In this document: in pieces, positions 43,075-51,896 of the stretch | How positions within the stretch are numbered: the first letter of the stretch is position 1 | Layout of the letters: each line of letters starts with the position of its first letter | Program-made: the position numbers and the translations under genes | The notes under the pieces: model-generated | What the model saw: the letters and a program-made list of their open reading frames with translations, nothing else | Databases searched by the model: none | What the model was told of the DNA's origin: nothing | Assembly: GCA_034431765.1 (NCBI GenBank) | Contig: DAOUDD010000193.1 | Location: forward strand, 1-64,000 | Source: DASYAN01 sp034431765 | GTDB taxonomy: Bacteria; Chloroflexota; Ktedonobacteria; Ktedonobacterales; Ktedonobacteraceae | Direction of reading: 5' to 3' | DNA: 64,000 bases

Positions 43075-46000
43075 TCAAGCAGGTGCCCAGCATTCCCAGC
43101 CATCGGGCCGGTTATAGTTCACAAGGCGATAGATGGCATTGCTTGTTCCGTATTTTATATTGCAGGCATCAGCAACCCTTATACCACCTGGTAGCAAGTT
43201 TTTCTCTGTTGATTTTGGCTGGCATTTCCAATCGTATGCAGTTGTACGTTCACCAGCATCTACATTATTATACAAACCAGTATACTTTGAATCCTTCTTA
43301 CATTCTTTGTCGAAGTCATCACTACTACCACCAATAGGTCCAAGCTTCTTGAGATTTTTGTAGCACTGCAAACTGGTTGGGTCGAAGTAGTTCGCAAGAA
43401 AATCTGTCACCTGCTGATTACCACTCCCTTCGCTATCTGATACCGGGTACTGGGACTCACACACTTGTTGTCCTGAAAAATTATCTAAACGTTCTCTATT
43501 CAAAGTAAAACATGTAATATTAATATCATCAGCATTTCGATCTTCCTCACTAGCAAGTGTTCCATAGCTGTAAAGCTGTCTCTGACAAAATGCATCGATA
43601 TTAGCTACGCCAAGAAGATTTGGCATGGTCTGGGGTAGGCTCTGTGGTGGAGGATTTCCAATAGGTGTTGAGGTATCGTCACTGGAAATCTGAAGAGTTG
43701 CACCAACCGTTGTTTGCTTGCCTGCAATATCTTTGTCTGAACCAGTGCCGTTGTTATGCCCAATGTAGTAGAGAGCATTTGGCCGATCCGTCACAGTAAC
43801 ACGACGAATCGTCACTAAACTTGAAAAATTATTATCTGTATTCTTCACTACTGAAATACCTCCACCGCTCACATGAGCAGTATTCTTATCAATAGATGAG
43901 TCAGTGATGAATACAATACTTCCTTGGACAGCAACGCCCCCACCATAATCAGACACATTGTCAGAAATTTCAGTACCAGAAATTATACTCAGGGAACCAT
44001 TCACTATAGTAACACCACCACCAGAACTATCGTTCGCAGTATTTGAGGATACTTTGCTTTGTGATAATGTTACAATTCCCCCCTGACTATAAAGGCCTCC
44101 ACCATTATTGTCTGCAATATTTTTTCTAATAGTACTACGATTGATGTTCACAATGCCAAAGAGATTATAAATTCCTCCACCACTCCCACTTGCGATGTTT
44201 GATTCGATAATACCATTATTTATATTTAAATGAGCTTGAGCACCAAATTGACCTTTATTTGTAACAGCACCTCCATCTCCATATGTTTCATTTCCATGCA
44301 ACTCACAATTATTAAGGGTAAGTGTACCTTCATTCATAAGTAACGAATTTTTATGCGGGTAACTATCAACAAATGCTATATTTTCAAAGGTAACATTACC
44401 ATTTGATCGAATATAAACACTTCTACCCTTCTTATTACTACCAGGTTTATCAGTACTAATTTGTATCTTATTGTTTATAGGGCCAAGTATTGTAATTTTT
44501 TTATCAATGCTCAGATCGCTGCTCGTTAAATGGATTGTCTTGCCCCATAATTGCGGGGCGAAGGTAAGAGTTGCACCCGAATTACTATGGGAACTCACCT
44601 GACGGAGTGAGCCTGGTCCATCATCACTTAGAGAAGTTATAACGGTAGGGTCAGTCTGTGAAGGGGAAAATATGAAACGAACAGGTGTATAGGCAATAAT
44701 AATAGATGACAGGAAACATACTATGATGATCAAAGAAAATATGGAAACAATAGTGTCTATGCGCTGCCGACGACGATACTTCTTACTCTGTCGGTAAAAT
44801 GCCTCCTCTAATTGATCCAGGTTTTTCTGTCGATTGTGCTCTTGCAGTTGTTTGAGTTCAGCTGTGCTTAAAAGCAATTTCTGTTTCTTTTTCAGGTTTT
44901 CCTCTTTGCGCCAATCCGCAATTCTTGTACGAAGACGCTGTCTCAAGAAAATGTCCTCACGATTCGACTCAATCCAACTATAAAAGCGCTTCCAGGCAGT
45001 GATGAGTGCTTCATGGCTAATCTCATAGGTACTATCCACAGCATTTTGTCGAACTGTACTTTTGACAGTGAGTAGACGTGCTTTGGTAAAGGCTTCGATA
45101 GTTTCTCGACGTAGATCATGTTGTGGCTTATCCAGTTGTAACTCTTTCTGTGTCACACGTCGCCGGACAATTTCTTCGCCACCTTCAAAGTGAGCCACAT
45201 CGTTCAACGGTTCTCTTATATGAATGAAATACCGTGTAAAGAGTTCTTCAGCACATTTACGATGTTCTTCTGTTGATAGATTGCTATACGTTGCTTCAGC
45301 ATGCTTATTAATAGCACCTTCCAATCCACCGATATCGTTATAATGCTGTGTTGTTAGATGGCGCTCCTTGCGGCCTCGCTCGAATAATTTTTCTAGTGTA
45401 AATTGAAGGAGTGGCAAAGCCTCTGGCCGTTCGCGCATATCGTTCACCAAATCTCCAACAAGATCAGGCTCAAAAGTAACCCCGACATGAGGCAAATGAG
45501 CGGGTTTTTCAATAACGGCGCGAATCTCCTTCTGTTCCATTGGTGGAATATCCACCTGATGATCCTTCATAAGATTGAAGATTTGAGGGTATTTGAGCAC
45601 TTGATCATAGAAGTCGGCCCGTAGAGTTACTATAATCAAGATACGAGTGTATGGTTCTGTTGCAGTGGCAGAAAGCAAATTCATAAAGTGCTCACGTTGC
45701 TCTGACTTAACAGATGGAGCAAATAGCTCCTCAAACTGATCAATAACGAGGACAACTCGTTCTTCAGAATCTGTAGAAATCCTTTGCAGCAGTTCATGAA
45801 GACCACGAGATGGAGAGCTGTTCAATTCTTTGAGTATTGACTCATGTGCATATCCTTCAAGGGGTGAAAGACCTACATCTCTCTTGTTTAAAAAACTCAG
45901 GTTGAGAGTATGAGCAAGTGAGTGAACCGGTTGCTCACCAGGTACAACTGGTTCCAGAAAAAACCATCTTTTGATCTCTGGGATATACTGATTCTTTTGC

Positions 46001-46812
46001 AAAGCCGGCAGGAGTCCTGCCATGACAGCACTTGATTTGCCTGAGCCACTAGCACCAAGAATGAGCATGCAACGAGAAGACTGACTCTGTTTGCTCTCTC
46101 CTTCCAGAATACCTTCAATCCTCTTTACCATCTCATGCACTAATTGTTCACGCCCAAAAAAGTCCTGGGCGTCTTCATATTGAAAGGCATGCAGCCCTTT
46201 ATACGGATTATGCAGCATAGTAGAATCAGAGGGGAATGGGGAAACTTCAATATGTGGTTGAGTTGTTGATGCTGTGATCCGTGATGAAGATCGTTTGATC
46301 CATAGAGACAGTGGAGACAGAAGATGAAGTATCTTTTCCACTAAAGCTTTATTTCCAGTAGTAGCCATCTGTATCACCTCAGGTACATCAGAATGAGTGC
46401 GTTTCTTTTCTAAAAATTCCAACAGCTCTTGAAATTTCGCTATATACCTTTCTCCACGCATATCTATGCCTTGTATTCTTGAGTACCCCATAATTAATAC
46501 GTCTGCCCACTTTGTATTTCCTTCAATCCATAGTGGTAGAATTGGACGATCATACAAACTGGCAATGTCAAGCTCATTAGCAACGTTTGGAGAAGTTCGA
46601 GAATTAGTAGAAACCAGGTAAAGAACTATGTCTGATTGCTTAATTGCTGATCGGATAGTGTTATCCCATCTGGTTGTTGGCTTAATATTGTCCTGGTCCA
46701 GCCAGACATGAAAGTTTCTCCGCTCCAGGTCTTCTTTCAGCTTCTTGGCAATGTAGAAATCAAGCCTCGCATATGAGATAAATAAGTTCAGCACTGTTCT
46801 ACTCTGATTCAT
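43075..46812 (-). CDS. TIR-STAND NTPase with transmembrane helix and external beta-helix
   Basis: 1245-aa multidomain protein. N-terminal TIR domain (residues about 8-135): FISYARLDFYIAKKL, the FHVWLDQDNIKP loop and the probable NADase Glu in SPNVANELDIA. Then an nSTAND1-type NTPase (about 205-660): NPYKGLHAFQYEDAQDFFGR entry motif, P-loop GASGSGKSSAVMAGLLP (about 256), Walker B LVIDQFEELF. Basic helical linker, one membrane helix (about 705-727), then an outside part with Gly/Asn-rich parallel beta-helix repeats (GTLTLNNCELHGN, SGGGIYN, NNGGGLYSQGG, YGGGVAVQGS; about 750-1010) and a Cys-containing C-terminal domain closing with RPDGWECWAPA. Architecture suggests an outside sensor coupled to an inside TIR effector. 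Good ribosome-binding site (GAGGAAG). Confidence 0.88.
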   Translation of the reverse strand: MNQSRTVLNLFISYARLDFYIAKKLKEDLERRNFHVWLDQDNIKPTTRWDNTIRSAIKQSDIVLYLVSTNSRTSPNVANELDIASLYDRPILPLWIEGNTKWADVLIMGYSRIQGIDMRGERYIAKFQELLEFLEKKRTHSDVPEVIQMATTGNKALVEKILHLLSPLSLWIKRSSSRITASTTQPHIEVSPFPSDSTMLHNPYKGLHAFQYEDAQDFFGREQLVHEMVKRIEGILEGESKQSQSSRCMLILGASGSGKSSAVMAGLLPALQKNQYIPEIKRWFFLEPVVPGEQPVHSLAHTLNLSFLNKRDVGLSPLEGYAHESILKELNSSPSRGLHELLQRISTDSEERVVLVIDQFEELFAPSVKSEQREHFMNLLSATATEPYTRILIIVTLRADFYDQVLKYPQIFNLMKDHQVDIPPMEQKEIRAVIEKPAHLPHVGVTFEPDLVGDLVNDMRERPEALPLLQFTLEKLFERGRKERHLTTQHYNDIGGLEGAINKHAEATYSNLSTEEHRKCAEELFTRYFIHIREPLNDVAHFEGGEEIVRRRVTQKELQLDKPQHDLRRETIEAFTKARLLTVKSTVRQNAVDSTYEISHEALITAWKRFYSWIESNREDIFLRQRLRTRIADWRKEENLKKKQKLLLSTAELKQLQEHNRQKNLDQLEEAFYRQSKKYRRRQRIDTIVSIFSLIIIVCFLSSIIIAYTPVRFIFSPSQTDPTVITSLSDDGPGSLRQVSSHSNSGATLTFAPQLWGKTIHLTSSDLSIDKKITILGPINNKIQISTDKPGSNKKGRSVYIRSNGNVTFENIAFVDSYPHKNSLLMNEGTLTLNNCELHGNETYGDGGAVTNKGQFGAQAHLNINNGIIESNIASGSGGGIYNLFGIVNINRSTIRKNIADNNGGGLYSQGGIVTLSQSKVSSNTANDSSGGGVTIVNGSLSIISGTEISDNVSDYGGGVAVQGSIVFITDSSIDKNTAHVSGGGISVVKNTDNNFSSLVTIRRVTVTDRPNALYYIGHNNGTGSDKDIAGKQTTVGATLQISSDDTSTPIGNPPPQSLPQTMPNLLGVANIDAFCQRQLYSYGTLASEEDRNADDINITCFTLNRERLDNFSGQQVCESQYPVSDSEGSGNQQVTDFLANYFDPTSLQCYKNLKKLGPIGGSSDDFDKECKKDSKYTGLYNNVDAGERTTAYDWKCQPKSTEKNLLPGGIRVADACNIKYGTSNAIYRLVNYNRPDGWECWAPA

Positions 46813-47089
46813 ACAAAACTTCCTCGTACCTGAAAATAGGTTTCTACGCTGAATTGAGAACGAGGGATAGTCGTTGTTTTATGTGCCTGCCACCACATTG
46901 TCAGGCAACTCTCTATTCTCTATTCTTTATTCTCTATAGAAAGACGTTGCTGAGACATCTTTATTAAATTACTCTACTCTTGCAAAATTTCTTGATAGAA
47001 GTTAGATAGAGCAAATACACAAGACAATCTAAATGCAGCAGTTCTCAATCTTATTTTGAGCATCCTCTAACAACCACTTCAGAGCAGCT

Positions 47090-48046
47090 CTAGCTGATGA
47101 TATCTCCCTGGACATGCACCCAACCATCCTGACAGCGCAATGTGTACTCACTTCTCACCCCCAACTCATCGGGAGCAGCAACTGCATCACCTGTTCTTTG
47201 GCTATAAGAAATAGCGTTCTGGATGATGTAGCGTTGACGGTCTATAAGCGCGATGATCGGATATTCCCAAACGTGTGCTCCACGGATAAAGTTATAGAGG
47301 GAACGAGCTTGCCATTGCTCTGGTCTCACTACAAGGTCTTCTGACGTGGGGAATGAATGGTAGCTGCTTTGCGCTTCGTCCTGTGGGATGGGTTGCGCTG
47401 TGCCTTGATACAGCTTCCAGACGCTTTGTACCAGTAAGCTTGCGCCGAGTTGGGCACACTGCGTTTCCAGAGCAGCGTATGATATGCCCTCTGGAACTGC
47501 AAGCATTTCCTGGGCGATGATATCTCCGCTATCCATTTTTTCGCTCAGCAGATGAATGGTGACGCCTGTTTGCTGCTGGCCCTCGCGGAAGGTCCAGAAA
47601 AGCGGGACCGGGCCACGATTTGCGGGGAGTAATGAGGGATGGACGTTCAGGCAGCCGAGCCGTGGCAGTTCACGGATAATACGAGGAATGTGCCGGGAGA
47701 AGCAGGAGACACAGAGCAGGTCGGGCTGATAGGTGCTTAGCGCCTGAACTACTTCAGGACGTGAGAGATTGCTAACTTCCCAGACGGGAAGCTCGCGTTG
47801 CCAGGCAAGCTGTAAAAGGTCTGGGGAGGATGCGAAGAGGGGAAGCATTGATCGTTGCACACGAGGAGCTACGCGACGTTGTAATACAGGCTGCACTTGC
47901 CCATCAAGATTATGGGGTGATGAAAGAATTACTGCACGTACGTCAATTTTCGCATTCAGCAGAGCGTGGAGAGAGGGAGATGAGAAGGCATTTTGCATGC
48001 CGAAAAATAGGACACGAGGTGGTCGTTGGCTATTGTCTCGTTGCAT
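47090..48046 (-). CDS. Formyltransferase-family protein (Fmt-like)
   Basis: Folate-dependent formyltransferase fold, related to methionyl-tRNA formyltransferase. Seen: RVLFFGMQNAFSS (N-terminal strand-loop), LLCVSCFSRHIP, the active-site signature LNVHPSLLPANRGPVPLFWTF (catalytic His and HPSLLP), TGVTIHLLSEKMDSGDII (Asp) and a C-terminal OB-like part (VRPEQWQARSLYNFIRG). 318 aa from the ATG at 48046; in-frame starts at 48097 and TTG 48151 add a non-conserved leader. It need not be the housekeeping Fmt: similar enzymes modify nucleotide sugars. Divergent from the YggX/radical SAM pair. Confidence 0.85.
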   Translation of the reverse strand: MQRDNSQRPPRVLFFGMQNAFSSPSLHALLNAKIDVRAVILSSPHNLDGQVQPVLQRRVAPRVQRSMLPLFASSPDLLQLAWQRELPVWEVSNLSRPEVVQALSTYQPDLLCVSCFSRHIPRIIRELPRLGCLNVHPSLLPANRGPVPLFWTFREGQQQTGVTIHLLSEKMDSGDIIAQEMLAVPEGISYAALETQCAQLGASLLVQSVWKLYQGTAQPIPQDEAQSSYHSFPTSEDLVVRPEQWQARSLYNFIRGAHVWEYPIIALIDRQRYIIQNAISYSQRTGDAVAAPDELGVRSEYTLRCQDGWVHVQGDIIS

Positions 48047-48241
48047 GGGATCTCTATCACCGATCTGTTCTATTGTTTCTGTATGAGTAGAAGGCATTGA
48101 TAACGTGCAAGATATCGTCAGACATAGTACAATGTTGATACTCTCTTGCAAGTAGGAACATAGAATACTACCACATCAGGACGTAATCGGGACGCTTACA
48201 AGGGGAATAGTAGCCTTAAGCTCAAAGTTTGGAGAATGCAT

Positions 48242-48565
48242 ATGGCACGTATGGTTTATTGTGTGAAACTTCGACGCGAGCTGCCGGGGTTAGAGAAGCC
48301 GCCCTTTCCCGGCAAGCTGGGCGAACGTATATATGAACATGTCTCAAAGCAGGCATATGCTATGTGGCCAGCGCAGCAGACGTTGATTATCAACCACTAT
48401 GGGTTGAATATGGGTGATCCAGAAGCGCGTAAGATTTTGCGCGAACAGATGGAAGAGTTTTTCTTTGGTGCTGATGCGGCGATGCCCGAAGGGTGGACAC
48501 CGCAGACGGCTGGAGTTGGAAGTGCGCCCAGTCGCAAGGGAGGTGGCGCTCCGCGCAGGAAATGA
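48242..48565 (+). CDS. YggX-like Fe(II)-trafficking/oxidative damage protection protein
   Basis: 107-aa protein resembling YggX, which protects Fe-S proteins from oxidants in enterobacteria. Seen: MVYCVKLRRELPGLEKPPFPG with the single conserved Cys near the N-terminus, GKLGERIYEHVSKQAY, WPAQQTLIINHYGLNM, ARKILREQMEEFFFG; these line up with YggX (LG-RIY---SK-AW--W---QT-LINE--LN). The C-terminal 30 residues are Gly/Pro/Arg-rich and extra. The start at 48242 is chosen because GGAG is 7 nt upstream; the ATG at 48236 is too close. It overlaps the radical SAM gene by 4 nt (ATGA), so the two are translationally coupled. Confidence 0.85.
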   Translation: MARMVYCVKLRRELPGLEKPPFPGKLGERIYEHVSKQAYAMWPAQQTLIINHYGLNMGDPEARKILREQMEEFFFGADAAMPEGWTPQTAGVGSAPSRKGGGAPRRK

Positions 48566-49986
48566 GAAATCCCGGTGATATACTGCTCATCTCCTGTTAT
48601 GAACTTGGACACCAGCCCTTTTCATTGGCGTCGCTCTCGGCCTTTCTTCAGCAGGCGGGTTATGCTCCGCGTTGTGTTGACACGGCGGTTGAGACGCTTG
48701 CCGACGAAACGATTCAGCATGCTCGCTTTGTTGCCATCTCTGTGCCTATGCATACAGCGCTACGACTGGGCGAACAGATTGCGCGCCGCATACGTACCAT
48801 TAACCCTCAGACGCATATCTGCTTCTACGGCCTCTATGCCTCGCTCAATGCAGCTTCGCTGTTACGGGATTGCATCGACTCGGCCATCGGCGGTGAGTAC
48901 GAGGTACCGCTCCTTCAGCTTGTCAGGGCGCTTGAAAACAATGATCCCAGTCCGATTCCTGGTGTACAGACGCGCACGGCTACGAGTGGTCCGTGGCTGC
49001 AACGCACGCCTTTTCTCGTGCCGGAGCGCAGGCATCTTCCGGCGCTAGAGCGCTATGCACGATTGCAATGGCACGATGAGTTGCGTATCGTCGGCTATAC
49101 GGAGACGACGCGGGGCTGCAAGCATACCTGTCGGCACTGCCCGGTCACACCAATCTACGCGGGTCGCTTTTTCGCCTTACCGGTCGAGATTGTTCTGGCT
49201 GATATTCGCGCTCAGGTTGAGCAGGGGGCACGCCACATCACATTCGGCGATCCCGATTTCTGGAACGGTCCGACCCATGCGTTGCGTATCGTACGAGCGA
49301 TGCATCAAGAGTTCCCTGATGTGACGTTTGATGCGACGATCAAGATCGAGCACCTGCTACACCATCAACATCTGTTAGCAGAGATGAGAGAACTGGGTTG
49401 CCTCTTTATCGTTTCTGCTGTTGAATCGCTGAACGACGACGTTTTGCGCCACCTGGACAAGGGGCATAGCGCAGCCGATGTTGCCAGAGCCTTCGATATT
49501 CTAGAGCAGACCGGGATTGTGCTACGTCCCTCGCTGCTTCCCTTTACACCGTGGGAAACGTTAGAGAGTTATCTGGCCTTGCTCAGCTTCTTTGAGGAGC
49601 GCCATGCTATAGAGCAACTTGATCTAGTGCATCTTTCAATCCGGCTTTTAATTCCACCTGGCTCTGCTCATTTGAATGATCACGAGGCAGCAAGCTGGAT
49701 TGGTGAACTTGATGAAGAGGCTTACACACATCGCTGGCAACACCCCGATCCGCGTATGGACGAATTGCAACGGCAAATTGCGGTGCTGGTTGAACAGGCG
49801 GAACAGAATAAAGCTGACTCAATGCTCACCTTCTTCCAGGTTCAGGCCTTAGTGCTTGCACAACAGGGGAAACGGCTCTCGGTCTTTCGCTCGCTGCGTC
49901 AGTATGGAACGCCCAGAGTTTTGCCGCACCTCACTGAATCGTGGTTCTGCTGAGCAGAGCCTACTACGGACCAGTTGGTCCCATAG
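48562..49986 (+). CDS. CUAEP-tail B12-binding radical SAM selenoprotein (UGA at 49951 read as Sec)
   Basis: Radical SAM enzyme with an N-terminal cobalamin-binding-like region (residues about 5-130, LISCYELGHQPFSLASLSAF) and a [4Fe-4S] motif C-x3-C-x2-C (GCKHTCRHC, about 190). The SAM-domain strands HITFGDPDFWNG, ATIKIEHLL and FIVSAVESL follow. The frame appears to stop at TGA 49951-49953 after SWFC, but the codons beyond read GCA GAG CCT ACT ACG GAC CAG TTG GTC CCA TAG, giving C-Sec-A-E-P-TTDQLVP. This is the tail motif that names the CUAEP/CCAEP-tail radical SAM (seleno)protein family. A SECIS-like hairpin lies 14 nt after the UGA. About 474 aa with Sec. The substrate is not known to me. 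Confidence 0.85.
49951..49953 (+). other. Probable selenocysteine codon (UGA)
   Basis: In-frame TGA flanked by TGC (Cys) and GCA GAG CCT (Ala-Glu-Pro), encoding the C-U-A-E-P motif. A TAG 10 codons later is the probable true stop. Confidence 0.8.
49968..49981 (+). promoter_or_regulatory. SECIS-like hairpin
   Basis: GGACC (49968-49972) pairs with GGTCC (49977-49981); A49973-T49976 can extend the stem, leaving a GT apex. The loop sits about 20 nt after the UGA, within the range of bacterial SECIS elements bound by SelB, which usually show a small loop with G and U. Confidence 0.65.
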
Positions 49987-50064
49987 TTTCTTCTCTACAC
50001 TGGGCAGGTAAAGTGTCCAGCTTTTCACTCAAATACATATCAAAGATAGAGACAGGGGAGAGAA

Positions 50065-50544
50065 ATGTCGCAAGAATTAAGCTCAAGCGCGCAAAAAGTG
50101 CAGAACCTGCTGGCTGCTCGTGGCCTCTCCAGCCGGGTCGTTGAATTACCCGACTCGACGCGAACCGCAAAAGAGGCAGCTCAGGCGATTGGCTGTCAGG
50201 TTGCCCAGATCGTCAAATCGCTTGTCTTTCGCGGAAAGCAATCCTCCAGGCCACTACTTGTTGTTGCGAGCGGGGTAAATCGTGTGAATGAGCAGCGTTT
50301 AGGTGAGTTAGCAGGCGAGACCATTGAAAAGGCAGACGCAAACTTTGTGCGGCAACATACCGGGTTTGCCGTTGGTGGAGTGGCTCCGATTGTAGCAAGC
50401 GAGCAGCTAGAAACCTTTATCGACGAGGATCTGCTCAAGTATGACACGATCTGGGCTGCTGCGGGAACGCCACACGCTGTCTTTCAGCTAACAGCGGCCG
50501 AGTTGCAGGCATTGACTGGCGGGAAAACGGTCTCGATCAAATAA
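50065..50544 (+). CDS. YbaK/ProX-type aminoacyl-tRNA deacylase
   Basis: 159-aa editing-domain protein of the YbaK/EbsC family, which clears misacylated tRNA such as Cys-tRNA(Pro). Seen: TAKEAAQAIGCQVAQIVKSLVFRG with the conserved Lys, VVASGVNRVNEQRL, FAVGGVAPIVA (GG-x-P loop), and the closing AAAGTPHAVFQLTAAEL. Whole-length family member. The ATG at 50065 follows GGGGAGAG. About 80 bp after the true stop of the selenoprotein gene. Confidence 0.92.
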   Translation: MSQELSSSAQKVQNLLAARGLSSRVVELPDSTRTAKEAAQAIGCQVAQIVKSLVFRGKQSSRPLLVVASGVNRVNEQRLGELAGETIEKADANFVRQHTGFAVGGVAPIVASEQLETFIDEDLLKYDTIWAAAGTPHAVFQLTAAELQALTGGKTVSIK

Positions 50545-50609
50545 TATTTGCTACAATAGGAATTGTTCTTTACTCACGAAGATTCAACAGAAGAAATGAG
50601 AGTGTTTTG

Positions 50610-51086
50610 ATGGACCCTGCAAGCAAAAAGCAAGCATTGCGAATGTTTACATATGGCCTCTATATCGTTCTATGCGCAGAAGGGGGAGAAGTCAATGGCT
50701 TCACCGCTAACTGGCTGGGGCAGGTCTCGTTTGAGCCGCCCCTGCTCGCCGTCTCAGTCGAGAATACGGCGAAGTCGCTGCCGATGATTCAACGTAGCCG
50801 CAAATTCACGGTCAATGTGCTACGCGACGATCAGCGTGAATTAGCTGGCACGCTGGGGAGATCGGGGTTAAAGTATCCTGAGAAGATGGCAAGCATCGAC
50901 TATACAGTGCAAGATGGGGTGTATCCGGTGCTCTCTTCAGGGCTGGCGTGGGTTGCCTGCGAGGTACGGCAGCAGGTCGAGGCTGGTGATTCAACGCTGT
51001 TTGTTGCTGAAGTTGTTGATGCTGGCGTTCTGGCACAAGGGCAACCATTGACGATGGCTGAAGCAGGCTTCCGGCATGCGGGCTAA
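50610..51086 (+). CDS. Flavin reductase-like FMN-binding protein
   Basis: 158-aa split-barrel flavin reductase (RutF/HpaC-like) that binds FMN and supplies reduced flavin or acts as an oxidoreductase. Seen: RMFTYGLYIVLCAEGGEVNGFTANW, the PPLLAVSVEN strand, SRKFTVNVL, and the YPVLSSGLAWVACEV...GDSTLFVAEVVDAG end. The ATG at 50610 is directly preceded by an in-frame TTG at 50607. The HIT gene follows after 15 bp. Confidence 0.88.
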   Translation: MDPASKKQALRMFTYGLYIVLCAEGGEVNGFTANWLGQVSFEPPLLAVSVENTAKSLPMIQRSRKFTVNVLRDDQRELAGTLGRSGLKYPEKMASIDYTVQDGVYPVLSSGLAWVACEVRQQVEAGDSTLFVAEVVDAGVLAQGQPLTMAEAGFRHAG

Positions 51087-51101
51087 GAAGGAGAGCTAGC
51101 A

Positions 51102-51758
51102 ATGCAGCAGCAAAACGAGAGCCAGGAGTTCGCGAGGGAGCAGAGCATGTGCGAGTTTTGCACATTGGATTCCATCACGGACTATGTGCTGAAGGAGACG
51201 CCTTCCTTTCGCATCGTCGCCGACCACGCTCCACTACTCCAAGGGCATACGCTGATCATTCCTCGCCAGCACTACGCGTGTTACGGTGCAGTTCCAGCAG
51301 AGCTGGATGCCGAACTTATCGCACTGAAAGACGAGATGCGCCGGTTCTTTTCTCAATTCTATGATACGGCGGTCTTCTGGGAACATGGCGTCTTTCGGCA
51401 AACAGTTTTTCACGCCCACCTGCATTGCTTCCCGATTGGCGATGCAGAGTACCCGTTGAGTGAGACACCGCATAGCTCTCTCATCTCTGGTCAGGACAAT
51501 ATTCGCGCCTGGTACCGCACACAGGGGCATTATTTCTACCTGGAAGATAGCCAGCGGACGCTGCTGTTCTCGCCAGAGATGGAGGATTATCTTTATATTA
51601 TCCAGCACGTCCTTGCCCCCAGAGTAATCGCACGTACACACAATACAAGCTGGCGGTCGTCCGAGCAGAGGCAGATAGAGGGTAAACCACTCATCGCAGC
51701 ACTACAGGCGAAATGGAAGTTCTTTCAACAGCAGAGAGAGGGCGAAATCTCAGCTTGA
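51102..51758 (+). CDS. HIT-family nucleotide hydrolase/transferase
   Basis: 218-aa histidine-triad protein. Seen: N-terminal CEFC pair (zinc or fold-stabilising Cys), RIVADHAPLLQGHTLIIPRQHY, and the catalytic triad FHAHLHCFPI (H-x-H-x-H). The C-terminal 70 residues extend beyond a typical HIT core. Acts on nucleotide phosphoramidates or dinucleotides by family; substrate unknown. Strong ribosome-binding site (AAGGAGAG); probably co-transcribed with the flavin reductase. Confidence 0.9.
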   Translation: MQQQNESQEFAREQSMCEFCTLDSITDYVLKETPSFRIVADHAPLLQGHTLIIPRQHYACYGAVPAELDAELIALKDEMRRFFSQFYDTAVFWEHGVFRQTVFHAHLHCFPIGDAEYPLSETPHSSLISGQDNIRAWYRTQGHYFYLEDSQRTLLFSPEMEDYLYIIQHVLAPRVIARTHNTSWRSSEQRQIEGKPLIAALQAKWKFFQQQREGEISA

Positions 51759-51896
51759 AGTATCAATGAGGAGATTACGGACCCAAAAAGTGACAATGGA
51801 GCACGAGAAACGAGCACATTGGTATGTATTTCGCTGGGACAATTTAAGAGCGGATAGTTATTTTATGTACATTTTTTAGGAGAGGAGAGAGAATCG

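Noticed and set aside
46911..46940. CTCTATT/CTTTATT simple repeats
   Set aside because: Short low-complexity tract upstream of the TIR-STAND gene; no structure or function seen.
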